From the NCBI GenBank assembly GCA_025464345.1, contig JAODGP010000064.1:1-9835 (forward strand): a DNA stretch of 9,835 nucleotides. Reading direction: 5' to 3'. The notes below the pieces were generated by a model. That model was given only the letters and a program-made list of their open reading frames with translations. It had not been told where the DNA came from and ran no database searches. A program made the position numbers and the translations under genes. Shown here one piece after another: positions 1 through 6,406 of the stretch. Every line of letters starts with the position of its first letter. Positions within the stretch are counted from its first letter, which is position 1. The stretch is from Methanosarcinales archaeon (GTDB taxonomy: Archaea; Halobacteriota; Syntropharchaeia; Alkanophagales; Methanospirareceae).

Positions 1-3
1 CGA

Positions 4-16
4 ATATATATAAAAA
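4..16 (+). promoter_or_regulatory. Candidate archaeal TATA box for an upstream short transcript
   Basis: A run of alternating A and T (ATATATATAAAAA) looks like a strong archaeal TATA element. Archaeal transcription normally starts about 25-30 bp downstream, which would be near positions 35-40, well before valS. No protein start with a credible reading frame follows, so the box could drive a short non-coding RNA covering the G+C-rich block that ends near 151. It could also simply be A+T-rich spacer at the edge of the window. This rests on sequence appearance only. Confidence 0.3.
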
Positions 17-77
17 TAGTTTTGTATAATTGGAATTTTCAAGTGCGATTTTTGCGAAGAACTTTCTCTCCACAAAA

Positions 78-151
78 GAGGGTACACGCCTGACAGCGAG
101 CTGGGCAATGCGGTGACTGCCCGTTGTCCGGGGTTAAATCCCGTTGACCTC
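78..151 (+). other. Foldable G+C-rich block upstream of valS; possible structured RNA
   Basis: This stretch is markedly richer in G+C than the A+T-rich flanks and contains several self-complementary segments. Positions 103-107 (GGGCA) can pair with 118-122 (TGCCC) around a 10-base loop. Positions 129-132 can pair with 140-143 around the loop GTTAAAT, which resembles a tRNA T-loop. Positions 78-84 can pair with 145-151 at six of seven places, closing a 74-base unit, and 87-89 can pair with 96-98. The result resembles a degenerate cloverleaf. It fails as a real tRNA: the D-loop has no GG, the anticodon loop has ten bases, and the T-loop lacks the TTC signature. It could be a structured non-coding RNA, a decayed tRNA or a chance fold. 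Confidence 0.3.
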
Positions 152-163
152 ATGTGACGCAAA

Positions 164-175
164 TACTTAAATATC
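164..175 (+). promoter_or_regulatory. Likely valS promoter (TATA box CTTAAATA)
   Basis: The element CTTAAATA at 166-173 is centred about 29 bp before the ATG at 199. That is the spacing expected between an archaeal TATA box and a transcription start at or very near the start codon, so valS would be leaderless or nearly so. A second A+T-rich string at 181-190 lies too close to the ATG to drive the same start. Confidence 0.45.
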
Positions 176-198
176 ATAGCCATATAAATAAACAACCT

Positions 199-2586
199 AT
201 GCGACTGCCGAAGAAGTATGATTATGATACTGTGGAGCGGAAGTGGCTGGATGCGTGGGATGAATCAATGTACTACTTCGACCACGCCTCAGGAAAGGAG
301 CAATACATCATAGATACCCCACCACCTTACCCGACCGGTGATTTCCATATAGGTAACGCTCTGAACTGGTGCTACATCGATTTCCTTGCGCGATACAAGC
401 GTATGCGCGGCTATGAGGTGATGTTCCCTCAGGGCTGGGACTGCCACGGACTGCCGACCGAGGTGAAGGTCGAGGAGATACACGGGATATCCCGCCACCA
501 GCTGAGCAAGCATGAGTTCAGAGCGCTGTGCGAGGAGCTGACCGCACGGAACATAGAGCAGATGAGGGCAATGATGAAGCGGCTGGGCATCTCCATCGAC
601 TGGAGCCACGAATATATCACGATGGATGACTCCTACATGCGCTACACACAGCTGTCATTCCTGAAGATGTATAAAGCCGGGCTGATATATCAGGCGGAAC
701 ATCCCGTTAACTGGTGTCCACGGTGTGAGACCGCAATAGCTTTTGCCGAGGTCGAGTATGAAGATCGTGACTCGTATCTGAATTACATACTCTTCAGGCG
801 AGTGGACAATGGCAGTTACGTTGAGATTGCGACCACGAGACCGGAACTGCTGGCGAGTTGCGTGGCTGTTGCGGTGCACCCCGATGATGACCGTTATAAG
901 GATATGATAGGCAGCGAACTGGAGGTACCCCTCTTTGGACAGCGTGTGCGGGTCTATCAGGACGATGCAGTGGACCCGGAATTTGGTACCGGCGTGGTCA
1001 TGATCTGTACATTTGGAGACCGGCAGGATGTGCGATGGTGGAAGCAGCATGACCTGCCACTCAGAGTCTCAATAGACGAGCGAGGCAGGATGACCTCGAT
1101 CGCAGGCAAGTACGCAGGACTGGACACACTGGAATGCCGTAAAAGAATCCTGTCTGATTTGAGTGATTCGGACTTGCTCATGCGGCAGGAGTCAATAAGG
1201 CAGAACGTCGGCGTTTGCTGGCGCTGTAAAACACCGATTGAGATAATCTCCACACGTCAGTGGTTCGTGCGTGTGAATAAAGAAGAGATATTGAAAGCAG
1301 CGAAGGAGATAAACTGGTATCCGCATCATTTCCGATTACGATTGGAGAACTGGGTTCAATCCATGGACTGGGACTGGTGCATCTCACGGCAACGCATATT
1401 CAGTGTGCCTATCCCTGTGTGGTACTGCAAGCGCTGTGGCGCTGTGAAACTTGCGGAGGAGTCGCAACTGCCGGTTGACCCCGTTGTGAAGAGTCCGGAC
1501 ACACCATGCTCTAATTGCGGCGGTACCGAATTTGAACCCGAGCATGATGTCCTGGATACGTGGATGGACTCATCCCTGACCGCACTATGGACCGCGGGCT
1601 GGCATTTTGATACCTGTGAGGCGGAATTCCAGTTCCCGGTCGCTTTAAGACCCCAGGGGCACGATATCATAAGAACATGGGCTTTCTATTCCATACTCCG
1701 CTCACTCGCACTTACACGCACGATACCATGGCATAACATACTCATCAACGGTATGGTACTGGGTGAGGACGGGTATAAGATGAGCAAATCGAGGCACAAC
1801 ACTGTCTCTCCTGATGAGGTGATACAGAAGTATGGCGCTGACGTGTTCAGGCAGTGGGCGGCGATAGGCGGTGCAACGGGCTCTGACGTGCAGTTCCGGT
1901 GGAAGGACATAATAGCAGCGAGTAAATTCATGCAGAAGCTATGGAGCATCCTCAGGTTCTCTATGATCCATCTCGCGGACTATGAACCACCGGCTAAAGA
2001 GCCGGAACTGGAAGTTGTTGACCGCTGGCTGCTATCTCAGCTGAACAGGCTCGTCATTACCGTGACCGAGGCGATGGATGGTTACCAGTTCGATGAAGCG
2101 ATGAAGAGTATCAGATCGTTTGCATGGTATGTACTCGCTGATGATTACATTGAGCTGGCGAAGTCGAGGTTATACGGGCGATCGCCCTCTGCCAGATATG
2201 CGCTATATCAGACACTGAAGACCCTCAGTCTCATGCTTGCACCATTCATTCCGTTCTTTGCGGAAGAGATGTACTCGTACCTGAGCGAGGGAGGAAGCGT
2301 ACACATGGCTAAATGGCCACAGCCGGGTAAGATAGACACTGATGCTGAGGCTGAAGGTGAACTAATCGCTGCTATTGTACGTGCAGTGAGGCGATACAAG
2401 TCCGAGCGGGGCATACCTCTTAATGCCGCTCTGAAGAGGATTGTTATACTCAGTGATACCGATATGAGCACCGGCGATATAGCGAACGCAACGGCGACGA
2501 CGGTGGAACTGAAGAATAATGATGCGGGAACGTACGAGGGTACAGTAATAGATGTAAAAGAATTGAGGATAATAATAGAGGAATAG
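199..2586 (+). CDS. valS: Valyl-tRNA synthetase
   Basis: This cytoplasmic class Ia aminoacyl-tRNA synthetase charges tRNA-Val with valine and edits threonyl errors. The 795-residue product has the ATP-binding HIGN signature at residues 50-53 after PPPYPTGDF, and an exact KMSKS loop at 527-531. The CP1 editing domain is marked by TTRPE (212-216) followed by LLASCVAVAVHP. Four CxxC pairs (173/176, 340/343, 410/413, 437/440) fit the zinc ribbons of archaeal ValRS, and the ISRQR and DVLDTWMDSS blocks fit ValRS rather than IleRS. It is somewhat shorter than bacterial enzymes and lacks their long C-terminal coiled coil. The open frame extends upstream to a GTG at 154, but the ATG at 199 begins the conserved MRLPKKYD-VERKW start and sits at the right distance from the TATA box. 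It is the first gene of a four-gene operon; secG starts 3 bp after its stop. Confidence 0.95.
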   Translation: MRLPKKYDYDTVERKWLDAWDESMYYFDHASGKEQYIIDTPPPYPTGDFHIGNALNWCYIDFLARYKRMRGYEVMFPQGWDCHGLPTEVKVEEIHGISRHQLSKHEFRALCEELTARNIEQMRAMMKRLGISIDWSHEYITMDDSYMRYTQLSFLKMYKAGLIYQAEHPVNWCPRCETAIAFAEVEYEDRDSYLNYILFRRVDNGSYVEIATTRPELLASCVAVAVHPDDDRYKDMIGSELEVPLFGQRVRVYQDDAVDPEFGTGVVMICTFGDRQDVRWWKQHDLPLRVSIDERGRMTSIAGKYAGLDTLECRKRILSDLSDSDLLMRQESIRQNVGVCWRCKTPIEIISTRQWFVRVNKEEILKAAKEINWYPHHFRLRLENWVQSMDWDWCISRQRIFSVPIPVWYCKRCGAVKLAEESQLPVDPVVKSPDTPCSNCGGTEFEPEHDVLDTWMDSSLTALWTAGWHFDTCEAEFQFPVALRPQGHDIIRTWAFYSILRSLALTRTIPWHNILINGMVLGEDGYKMSKSRHNTVSPDEVIQKYGADVFRQWAAIGGATGSDVQFRWKDIIAASKFMQKLWSILRFSMIHLADYEPPAKEPELEVVDRWLLSQLNRLVITVTEAMDGYQFDEAMKSIRSFAWYVLADDYIELAKSRLYGRSPSARYALYQTLKTLSLMLAPFIPFFAEEMYSYLSEGGSVHMAKWPQPGKIDTDAEAEGELIAAIVRAVRRYKSERGIPLNAALKRIVILSDTDMSTGDIANATATTVELKNNDAGTYEGTVIDVKELRIIIEE

Positions 2587-2589
2587 GAG

Positions 2590-2811
2590 ATGGCAGCGAA
2601 AGGAAGAGGTAAAAGGAAGAAGAAGGAAACCAAACGCAGTGGCGGCAGGCGAGAAGAGCGAGGGTTGATGTCCTCTGCGGGCTTGATGCGCTACTATGAT
2701 GTGGAGGAATCGGCTATCAAACTACCGCCAAGGGCTATCCTGATATTTGGTGTCGCTCTCGGTGTCACGGTGCTCGGTCTGGAGATATTATTCGGTATCT
2801 GGCCACATTGA
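2590..2811 (+). CDS. secG: Preprotein translocase subunit Sec61-beta (SecG family)
   Basis: This is the small tail-anchored subunit of the archaeal SecYE-beta protein-conducting channel in the cell membrane. The 73-residue product contains the family hallmark SSAGLMRYYD (residues 28-37), followed by a short acidic/hydrophobic stretch and one C-terminal membrane helix (about residues 48-68). The N-terminus is a very basic extension (about residues 3-25, Lys/Arg/Gly-rich) that is longer than in the usual 50-60 residue archaeal proteins. An ATG at 2668 (residue 27) could give a short form, but a basic leader is normal for the family, and the ATG at 2590 lies 3 bp after the valS stop, as expected for translational coupling. 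The call rests on the AGLMRYYD motif plus a single C-terminal helix. Confidence 0.88.
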   Translation: MAAKGRGKRKKKETKRSGGRREERGLMSSAGLMRYYDVEESAIKLPPRAILIFGVALGVTVLGLEILFGIWPH

Positions 2812-2829
2812 TCGCAAATCACTTAGAAT

Positions 2830-3126
2830 ATGCCACCACCTGAGGGAATAGCAAGATTGCAGGAGATAAGGAGGAAGATAGACGAGATAGACGATGCTAT
2901 TGTGGCTCTGCTGATAAAGCGGATGGAATATGCGATGCAGGCGCGTGCTGAGAAGCTCCGGCTGAACCTGCCGGTGACCGATTCAGAACGTGAGAGGGAA
3001 GTGATAGAGCGATGGCGAGCACACGCACGGGAGGATAACCAGGTGAGTGAAGATTTGATGCAGCGAATAGCGGAGCTCGTTACCGAATACACACGTAAAA
3101 AGGAACTGGCAGAGGCTGATAAATAG
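2830..3126 (+). CDS. aroQ: Chorismate mutase, stand-alone AroQ type
   Basis: This enzyme converts chorismate to prephenate, the branch point towards phenylalanine and tyrosine. The 98-residue all-helical product matches the AroQ domain along its whole length. By comparison with the E. coli P-protein domain, Arg14 corresponds to Arg11, Arg31 to Arg28, Lys42 to Lys39, Asp51 to Asp48, and Arg54-Glu55 to Arg51-Glu52, so the substrate-binding set is present. The pattern RRKIDEIDDAIVALLIKR is typical. It is not fused to prephenate dehydrogenase, dehydratase or DAHP synthase, as happens in other organisms. The ATG lies 18 bp after the secG stop, and rimI begins 4 bp after its end, so it is cotranscribed with valS. 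No clear Shine-Dalgarno sequence is seen. Confidence 0.92.
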   Translation: MPPPEGIARLQEIRRKIDEIDDAIVALLIKRMEYAMQARAEKLRLNLPVTDSEREREVIERWRAHAREDNQVSEDLMQRIAELVTEYTRKKELAEADK

Positions 3127-3130
3127 AGAA

Positions 3131-3601
3131 ATGAAACCCGTGGTCATGGATACGACGAAAGGGCTCAGGATATTGATAAGGAACTTTGAGATGCGGGACA
3201 TAAAGCGAGTGATGGAGATAGAGGAGGAAGCGTTCCTTGAGGGTGATAAGGACCTGTATATCGAGTTATACAGGGAATGGCAGGAGGGTTTCATCGTGGC
3301 TGAGGTGGATGGCATGGTTATCGGGTTTACGGTACTGGTATTAACCCCGGAAGAAGAGGGCAGGGTATTTGCACTCGCGGTGGATTCCCGGTTTCGGGGT
3401 AAGGGTGTTGGGCGTGCACTGCTGAAAGCTGCATTCAACCTGCTGAGGAGATACAAGATCGGGTTCGTACGGCTCGAAGTCCGTGTGAGTAACCGTGTGG
3501 CACAGCAATTATACAGGAGTATGGGGTTTGTAGAGACCGGATTTGTTCCTTTCTACTATAAAGACGGCGAAGCGGCGCTGTTAATGCGGAAAGTGCTGTA
3601 A
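3131..3601 (+). CDS. rimI: RimI-like GNAT N-acetyltransferase
   Basis: This is a predicted acetyl-CoA-dependent acetyltransferase, probably acting on protein N-termini (the archaeal RimI/Ard1 group) or on ribosomal proteins. The 156-residue product shows the GNAT fold in order: an N-terminal strand and helix (IRNFEMRDI, about 16-24), the central strand VIGFTVLVL (63-71), the acetyl-CoA pyrophosphate-binding motif RGKGVG (89-94, fitting R/Q-x-x-G-x-G/A), and the C-terminal pattern LYRSMGF followed by YYKDGEAALLM, which is characteristic of RimI enzymes. The ATG at 3131 follows the chorismate mutase stop by 4 bp; an in-frame ATG at 3146 is an alternative start. It is the last gene of the valS operon and ends 5 bp from the stop of the convergent decarboxylase gene. 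The exact substrate cannot be read from sequence. Confidence 0.85.
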   Translation: MKPVVMDTTKGLRILIRNFEMRDIKRVMEIEEEAFLEGDKDLYIELYREWQEGFIVAEVDGMVIGFTVLVLTPEEEGRVFALAVDSRFRGKGVGRALLKAAFNLLRRYKIGFVRLEVRVSNRVAQQLYRSMGFVETGFVPFYYKDGEAALLMRKVL

Positions 3602-3606
3602 GATAA

Positions 3607-4047
3607 TCATCGCAATATCGCAATCACCGTCTTCCTCCGTCTCACTCTTGCACCGCCGCGCACGCACAGCTCAAAGCCTTCCGGTATGCTCACATCCACA
3701 CGCGAGCCGAAGCATATCTTGCCCATCTGCTCGCCTTTTCGTATCTTCTGCCCTTCTTTTACCTGGCATATTATCCTGCGAGTGAAGAACCCGGCTATCT
3801 GAACCACCTTTACAGTACCATAACCGGTAGCCAGCTCGATGGTATTACGCGTATTGAGCTCACTGCTTCGCAAGAATGCGGGCTTGAACGTGCCTCGCTC
3901 GGATATTATGCGCCGTACCACGCCATCAAGTGGTGCGACAGTGATATGAGAATTATGGAGCTGCATGAATATGGATATGGCTCTATTCTCTCCTTCCGTG
4001 ATACTCAATATCCTGCCACTCGCGGGTGATACCATCTCTTCGCTCAT
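3607..4047 (-). CDS. psd: Phosphatidylserine/archaetidylserine decarboxylase-related protein, N-terminally short
   Basis: The 146-residue product belongs to the pyruvoyl-dependent PSD-A family, which decarboxylates the serine headgroup of phospho- or archaeal lipids to ethanolamine. Matching blocks are VSPASGRIL near the N-terminus, IFMQLHNSHITVAPLDGVV (24-42), the family block VVQIAGFFTRRI (81-92), and FGSRVDVSIP (113-122), whose Gly114-Ser115 is the expected self-cleavage site giving the pyruvoyl group. Two points are unusual. Relatives usually carry about 40-50 more N-terminal residues with membrane helices, absent here. The Asp of the SPADG motif, part of the self-cleavage Asp-His-Ser triad in characterised enzymes, is Ser10. 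The ATG at 4047 lies one base after the pcm stop; a TTG at 4062 would add only five residues. Function is therefore less certain than family. No archaetidylserine synthase gene is nearby. Confidence 0.8.
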   Translation of the reverse strand: MSEEMVSPASGRILSITEGENRAISIFMQLHNSHITVAPLDGVVRRIISERGTFKPAFLRSSELNTRNTIELATGYGTVKVVQIAGFFTRRIICQVKEGQKIRKGEQMGKICFGSRVDVSIPEGFELCVRGGARVRRRKTVIAILR

Positions 4048-4048
4048 C

Positions 4049-4696
4049 TTATCTGAACCCAAATCTACCGATCAGTGGTACAAATACGACCTCGTTTTTA
4101 CTCCGCTTCTCTATACCGTTCTTCTTCTCCACCAGATACAGGACCTGTATATACCGCCCGATCGGTATCACCATTTTCCCACCGGTCTTCAACTGCTCAA
4201 TCAGCGGCGGAGGCACATCTGGTGCTGCACAGGTCACACATATCCTGTCGAAAGGCGCATGTTCGGGCAAGCCAAGCGAGCCGTCACCGAGCACCACCAT
4301 GACATTCATATAGCCTGCTGCTCTCAGGTTCCGCCTTGAGTACTCAACAAGAGATGGCAATCGCTCCACGGTGTAAACACAGCCATTTTTACCTATTAGT
4401 TCGGCAATCACCGCGGCGTGATACCCTGAGCCCGCACCGATCTCAAGCACTCTGTCACCCTTCTCCAGATCAAGATAATCGCACATCATCGCCACCATGT
4501 GCGGTGCACTTATCGTCTGCCCATCACCAATGGGGAGAGGATAATCGCCGTAAGCCTGATCTCTCAGTTCTGGCGGCACAAACAGGTGTCGCTTCACTCG
4601 TTTCATCGCTTCCAGCACCTCCTTTCGCACCCCAAGCCCCCTCAACCGGTCAATCATTCGCTGCCGCTCTTCCTTATACCTCTCATCCTCTACCAT
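4049..4696 (-). CDS. pcm: Protein-L-isoaspartate O-methyltransferase
   Basis: This enzyme uses S-adenosylmethionine to methylate the isoaspartyl residues that form when Asn and Asp age, starting their repair to normal aspartate. The 215-residue product has the usual family length. Residues 57-68 carry the family-specific GDGQTISAPHMV segment, and residues 83-92 carry SAM motif I (VLEIGAGSGY). The later blocks RICVTCAAPDVPPPLIEQL and GGKMVIPIG also fit the family. The ATG at 4696 overlaps the end of the KH-domain gene by 7 bp, and its TAA lies one base before the decarboxylase ATG, so translation of the three genes is probably coupled. All expected motifs are present. Confidence 0.94.
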   Translation of the reverse strand: MVEDERYKEERQRMIDRLRGLGVRKEVLEAMKRVKRHLFVPPELRDQAYGDYPLPIGDGQTISAPHMVAMMCDYLDLEKGDRVLEIGAGSGYHAAVIAELIGKNGCVYTVERLPSLVEYSRRNLRAAGYMNVMVVLGDGSLGLPEHAPFDRICVTCAAPDVPPPLIEQLKTGGKMVIPIGRYIQVLYLVEKKNGIEKRSKNEVVFVPLIGRFGFR

Positions 4697-5223
4697 TCAG
4701 GTTCCATTGTATGCCTTTTACGCTCCAGGAACGCATATACGGTACTATGCGGCGTACCACGGAGCAGCATCTCGATAGCCTCACGCGCCTCTTTTAGCTG
4801 CTCTGGATAGCCTATCAGGCTCACGGTCTTACCATATACGGACATTTTCACGCCTGTAAGCGTCTCTATCACGCGTCTGGTCTTACCTTTCTGCCCTATT
4901 ATCCGCCCCTTCATCCGCTTCAACGCCTTTGGGGAGAGATGAGCAAGCGAAATGACATCAAAGATCAGGGAATCGTCCTCGAGCAGTGCGATAGCCCTCT
5001 CGGGAGAGAATCCGCGACCTATCGCTCTGACCACATCCACAACCCTCAATGTTTTTGTGGGATCTTCTCCCTCTACACCCTCTATACATACCACACCCTC
5101 TTCGCTATCCACGGTTATCTTACTCGCTGATAGCCGCTCAAGCTCATCCTTTACTGCGCCATTATGCCCGATGAGCACCCCGATCCTATCCTGTGGTATC
5201 CTGAGATACTGCGTTATCGCCAT
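4690..5223 (-). CDS. Two-KH-domain RNA-binding protein, archaeal Pno1/Dim2/Krr1-like
   Basis: This is the universal archaeal relative of the eukaryotic Pno1/Dim2 and Krr1 proteins, which bind pre-rRNA during small-subunit assembly. In the 177-residue product the first KH domain has its GxxG loop at residues 19-22 (GHNG) and the second at 110-113 (GQKG). The segment HLSPKALKRMKGRIIGQKG and the C-terminal HSTVYAFLERKR are strongly family-like. It lies directly downstream of RIO1, with which it overlaps by 38 bp. This fits a shared role, since RIO kinases and Pno1/Dim2 both act in late 40S maturation in eukaryotes; the archaeal role is inferred from that. A basic C-terminal tail may touch RNA. 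Confidence 0.92.
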   Translation of the reverse strand: MAITQYLRIPQDRIGVLIGHNGAVKDELERLSASKITVDSEEGVVCIEGVEGEDPTKTLRVVDVVRAIGRGFSPERAIALLEDDSLIFDVISLAHLSPKALKRMKGRIIGQKGKTRRVIETLTGVKMSVYGKTVSLIGYPEQLKEAREAIEMLLRGTPHSTVYAFLERKRHTMEPEW

Positions 5224-6040
5224 TTTTTATCTCCGCGATCATCTCCTCCACCGAACATTTTAAACCAAGTCGGTTGAAGAATAAGACGATATTCTCAACA
5301 TCCCGCCTGAGGAACGCATCAGCATTTGGATGCTCCAGCAGCAGAGCCTGTCCCAGATCTATCAACACGGGTCTTACTTCCTCTCCTTCAAGATAGCCGT
5401 GCATCAGTATATTGAACTCACTGAGGTCGGCATGAACCATACCCGCGTCTTTATACAGTGCCTTTAAATAGCTGGTTATCAGTTTGAGCAGCTCCTCAAG
5501 CTCGAAATCGCGAGTGAGCACCTCTGGCGGTATGTCACGCAATCTCGGCGCGGCTATACCGCCCTCTCCCACAAATTCCATTATCAACACGTTATTAATG
5601 CATGCAATCGGTCTGGGAACCGGCACACCGGCATCAGAAGCACGCTTCAGGTTCTTCAGTTCCTTACGCGCCCACGTGAATACCACACTGCGCCGGTCCT
5701 TCTTTATGTGCGTGAATCTCGGATCACCCATGATGTAATCGAGCATGGCATTGAAGTTAGATGTGCTCAACTTATATATCTTTATAGCCAATTCCTCATC
5801 GGCATCACCAAGTGCGTGAAATACAATCGCTTCTTTACCACGGCTTACAGGACCGCCCAGCGCTTTTATTATTCCCCGCTTCGCGAATTTATACAGTGTT
5901 TCGAGTGTAGTGGGCTCAAAGACATACTCTTCCGTTTTGAATTCACGATAATCCTTCTTCCGCTTCTTACCCTTTGGTAAAGGTCGCTCTTCTCGCTTCA
6001 GCCATTTCGCTACCTCAAATAGCCCTTCCTTCTCAACCAT
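5186..6040 (-). CDS. rio1: RIO1-type atypical serine kinase/ATPase
   Basis: This is a predicted ATP-dependent kinase or ATPase of the RIO family, which in eukaryotes acts in the final maturation of the small ribosomal subunit. The 284-residue product has the RIO1 signature throughout: a glycine-rich region GGPVSRGKEAIVF (62-74), ATP-binding Lys87 in AIKIYK, the family-defining STSNF insert (92-96), catalytic Asp205 in HADLSEFN, and metal-binding Asp228 in LIDLGQ. IDLGQ, STSNF and GDPRF point to RIO1 rather than RIO2, and there is no N-terminal winged helix. The Lys/Arg-rich segment around 15-30 may contact rRNA. Its ATG overlaps the end of eIF1A by 31 bp, and its C-terminus overlaps the KH gene by 38 bp. 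Confidence 0.95.
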   Translation of the reverse strand: MVEKEGLFEVAKWLKREERPLPKGKKRKKDYREFKTEEYVFEPTTLETLYKFAKRGIIKALGGPVSRGKEAIVFHALGDADEELAIKIYKLSTSNFNAMLDYIMGDPRFTHIKKDRRSVVFTWARKELKNLKRASDAGVPVPRPIACINNVLIMEFVGEGGIAAPRLRDIPPEVLTRDFELEELLKLITSYLKALYKDAGMVHADLSEFNILMHGYLEGEEVRPVLIDLGQALLLEHPNADAFLRRDVENIVLFFNRLGLKCSVEEMIAEIKNGDNAVSQDTTG

Positions 6041-6312
6041 TCCGCTTGCGGTCTTGTATATTTATGGATGAGATCCGCTTTTTCATCCTGGAACTCCCAT
6101 GGTACGATAATCACCACGTCACCGACGTTAATCCACTCCTTTCGCTTCAATCTACCGGGTATACGCGCCATTCGCTCCACTCCATCCTCACACTGGACCA
6201 TTACTCGCCTGCCTCCCAGCATCTTCTCAACAATAGCAAGCACCTCCCTATTGTCTCGCTGCGGTATACGTACTCTTATTACCTCCTCTGTACTCTCGTC
6301 TATCTCAACCAA
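6010..6312 (-). CDS. eif1A: Translation initiation factor 1A (aIF1A)
   Basis: This is the archaeal counterpart of eIF1A and bacterial IF1, an OB-fold protein that binds the ribosomal A site during start-codon selection. The 100-residue product contains the S1/OB-fold core (about 12-80), with the conserved VMVQCEDGVERMARIPGRL and GDVVIIVPWEFQDEKADLI segments and the archaeal/eukaryotic tail YTRPQAEWLRRKGYL. The only start giving a normal N-terminus is a TTG at 6312. The frame is open upstream to about 6351 but has no ATG or GTG, and the nearby ATG at 6344 is in another frame that soon stops. It is the first gene of the minus-strand operon, preceded by a candidate TATA box at 6347-6357. Confidence 0.93.
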   Translation of the reverse strand: MVEIDESTEEVIRVRIPQRDNREVLAIVEKMLGGRRVMVQCEDGVERMARIPGRLKRKEWINVGDVVIIVPWEFQDEKADLIHKYTRPQAEWLRRKGYLR

Positions 6313-6346
6313 TTTCCACTGTCCCCGAACGCTATTATTGTCATGA

Positions 6347-6357
6347 CTTATTTATCT
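6347..6357 (-). promoter_or_regulatory. Likely promoter of the eIF1A operon
   Basis: On the minus strand this reads AGATAAATAAG, a TATA-like element. A start of transcription about 27 bp downstream would fall near 6325, giving a leader of about a dozen bases before the TTG start codon at 6312. The divergent region 6313-6406 is the only intergenic space here and must serve both directions. A second A+T-rich candidate at 6371-6381 could also be read on this strand. Confidence 0.4.
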
Positions 6358-6371
6358 ATGAAGGGGTAAGG

Positions 6372-6387
6372 TTTTATTAAACTTAAG
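6372..6387 (+). promoter_or_regulatory. Likely promoter of the GTPase/DUF2073/DUF2072 operon
   Basis: The stretch TTTTATTAAACTTAAG contains TATA-like TTTATTAAA at 6373-6381, centred about 30 bp before the ATG at 6407. This predicts transcription starting at or within a few bases of the start codon, so the GTPase message would be leaderless. No Shine-Dalgarno sequence precedes the ATG, which agrees with that. Confidence 0.45.
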
Positions 6388-6406
6388 CTATCTGTGATTA
6401 GCGGAT

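Noticed and set aside
78..151. A functional tRNA gene upstream of valS
   Set aside because: The T-loop reads GTTAAAT rather than a TTC-type loop, the D-loop lacks GG, the middle hairpin loop has ten bases with no properly placed anticodon, and the acceptor stem has a mismatch.
154..198. GTG-started 15-residue N-terminal extension of ValRS
   Set aside because: The extension overlaps the likely TATA box and has no family similarity; the ATG at 199 starts the conserved region.
199..2586. Isoleucyl- or leucyl-tRNA synthetase instead of valyl
   Set aside because: The DVLDTWMDSS block, TTRPELLASCVAV editing segment, placement of CxxC pairs and overall length fit archaeal ValRS best.
2208..2633. 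Minus-strand open frame opposite the 3' end of valS
   Set aside because: Its hydrophobic, Ser-rich translation arises from the complement of the conserved ValRS frame and shows no family resemblance.
4048..4062. TTG start for the decarboxylase at 4062
   Set aside because: It adds only five residues with no family similarity, while the ATG at 4047 lies one base after the pcm stop, as expected for coupled translation.
3965..4339. Plus-strand open frames opposite psd and pcm
   Set aside because: Their composition is typical of antisense shadows (Ser, Pro, His and Leu-rich), and the minus-strand frames here are clearly recognisable enzymes.
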